Assembly (NCBI GenBank): GCA_963793645.1 | Contig: CAWCAW010000007.1 | Coordinates: 124,001-188,000, forward strand | Length of the DNA stretch: 64,000 nt | Reading direction: 5' to 3' | From: CAWCAW01 sp963793645 | Lineage (GTDB): Bacteria; Actinomycetota; Acidimicrobiia; Acidimicrobiales; UBA8190 | Part shown: piece after piece, positions 63,004 to 64,000 of the stretch | Numbering within the stretch: the stretch's first letter is position 1 | How the letters are laid out: each line of letters begins with the position of its first letter | Translations under genes and position numbers: made by a program | Notes under the pieces: generated by a model | The model's database searches: none | What the model was told of the DNA's origin: nothing | Seen by the model: only the letters and a program-made list of their open reading frames with translations

Positions 63004-63730
63004 GCTCAGTCGGCTCGTTCAGCGCGTGCGGCGCCATCAACCTCGACGCCCTCCGGCGTCGTCCGCCGGAGCCGGCAGTAAAGGCGACGTCTTGACGATC
63101 GACTCGGCCCGACGGTGCCCAGTGCTCGACGGCCCGACGCGCCAGCGCGTCCACGGCGTCGGCCATGGTGATCGAAACTCCCTCGGCGGCCAGAGACGTC
63201 ACCGCCTTGTCGGGGATGCCACACGGCACGATGCGGTCGAACCAGGCCAGATCGGGATCGACGTTGAGGGCCAGCCCATGCATGGACCGACCACGACCGA
63301 CGCGCACGCCAATGGCACAGATCTTGCGAGGGGCCGGCCCGTCGGGCTCCACCCACACGCCTGGGTAGCCCTCCAATCGGCCTGCCTCCAAACCGAGATC
63401 GCCGAGGGTGTCGATCACCACCTGCTCGATGCCGTGCACGTGGCCAGGGATGGCATCGCGACCCATGGCAACGGACACGATGGGGTACGCCACCAGCTGC
63501 CCGGGACCGTGGTACGTGACATCGCCCCCTCGGTCGGTGCGGACCAACGCGGCCCCCACGGCGCCAGGATCGACCAGCACATGGCCGGGATCGCCGCGCA
63601 GTCCGAGGGTGAACACGTGCGGATGCTCGAGCAGCAGGAGATGCTCGTCGGTTCCCCGGTCGCGCAAGGCCACCTGCAGCGCAAAGGCCTCTTCGTAGGG
63701 GACCCGGCCGAGCCAACGGACTCGGAACAT
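63004..63730 (-). CDS. lipB: Lipoyl(octanoyl) transferase, in one frame with lipA
   Basis: LipB moves octanoate from acyl-carrier protein to E2 and H proteins. From ATG 63730 the protein has GGDVTYHGPGQLVAYPI, RKICAIGVRVGRGRSMHGLALNV (catalytic Lys), and FDRIVPCGIPDKAVTSL (catalytic Cys). The frame continues without a stop through GSGGRRRRASRLM into LipA. In an adjacent frame a TGA (63006-63008) lies just before the lipA ATG, so a one-base error could also explain the missing stop. A genuine LipB-LipA fusion cannot be excluded. It is 40 nt after the E2 gene. Confidence 0.85.
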
Positions 63731-63770
63731 GAGCGACGACCGATCTCTGCTGACTATGCCGCGAGCGATC

Positions 63771-64000
63771 TCAAAGCTCAGCGGACCAGTCATGCGAACT
63801 GAGCAGCTCCACCACCCGGGCCACGAAGGCGGCGGCGTAGGCCCCGTCGACGGCCCGGTGGTCCCACGCCAGCGACAGCAAGCCCATGGAGTGAATGGCG
63901 ATGGCCTCTCCCCCATCGTCTTGGGTCACAACGGTGGGTCGCCGCTTGACTCCGTCGGTGGACAAGATGGCCACCTGCGGTTGGTTGATGATGGGCGACG
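63771..64000 (-). CDS. 2-oxoacid dehydrogenase E2 acyltransferase, C-terminus (partial)
   Basis: The frame runs off the window at 64000; only the last 75 residues are visible: PIINQPQVAILSTDG, RRPTVVTQ, and the catalytic motif DHRAVDGA with its His. This is the C-terminal catalytic domain of a dihydrolipoyl acyltransferase. Substrate (pyruvate, 2-oxoglutarate or branched-chain) cannot be told. The lipB-lipA pair next to it would supply its lipoyl group. Confidence 0.88.
   Translation of the reverse strand, partial: SPIINQPQVAILSTDGVKRRPTVVTQDDGGEAIAIHSMGLLSLAWDHRAVDGAYAAAFVARVVELLSSHDWSAEL

Overview
The window is GC-rich (roughly two thirds G+C by eye), gene-dense actinobacterial chromosome. 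Three things point to an actinobacterium, with class Acidimicrobiia as a plausible but unproven placement: the F420 genes cofD-cofE, the order manB / Trm112-like / SIS isomerase / ahcY / hpf / secA / prfB, and many start codons lying 6-9 nt after a TAnnnT hexamer, the pattern of leaderless actinobacterial mRNAs. I found no rRNA, tRNA, transposase, prophage or CRISPR array.

Layout. 182-9063 (minus strand): housekeeping block from manB to prfB. 9121-13717 (minus): secreted protein, lipoprotein, large membrane protein and CPBP protease; then ftsH (13798-15849, plus). 15870-20890 (minus): a giant GT2-membrane fusion coupled to a DUF5719-like exported protein. 21047-21412: a lone small helical protein with its own promoter, an inverted repeat and a terminator. 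21543-25869: a nucleotide-sugar reductase and three GT4 glycosyltransferases. 25942-27568: cofD-cofE. 27604-32581: a liv-type ABC importer preceded by a possible leader peptide. 32797-34107: three small stress or hypothetical genes. 34130-42912 (minus): a nine-gene nucleotide-sugar and glycosyltransferase operon (dTDP-rhamnose, UDP-xylose and GDP-mannose chemistry). 42982-57506: biotin ligase, acyl-CoA carboxylase alpha subunit, M20 amidohydrolase, methylmalonyl-CoA mutase large subunit, rhodanese-MoeB, nitroreductase, PepA, cobalamin adenosyltransferase and MetH. 57633-59465: an unusual glycosyltransferase/methyltransferase fusion. 59475-64000 (minus): isochorismatase-like, SDR, M24 peptidase, LipA, LipB and the C-terminus of a lipoylated E2.

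The genes fit together in a few themes. Mannose activation (manB, SIS isomerase, the guanylyltransferase at 35103-36194) and the sugar operon feed at least six glycosyltransferases, suggesting a surface glycan of unknown structure. Cobalamin is used by MetH and the mutase and adenosylated by the PduO-type enzyme. AhcY recycles the S-adenosylhomocysteine produced in methyl transfer. LipB and LipA would lipoylate the E2 next to them.

An important caution: eight genes, including the essential secA and ahcY, are split by nine single-base shifts, and each can be repaired by changing one short homopolymer run by one base. This looks like consensus sequencing error rather than gene decay. The spans given for those genes are the repaired ones.
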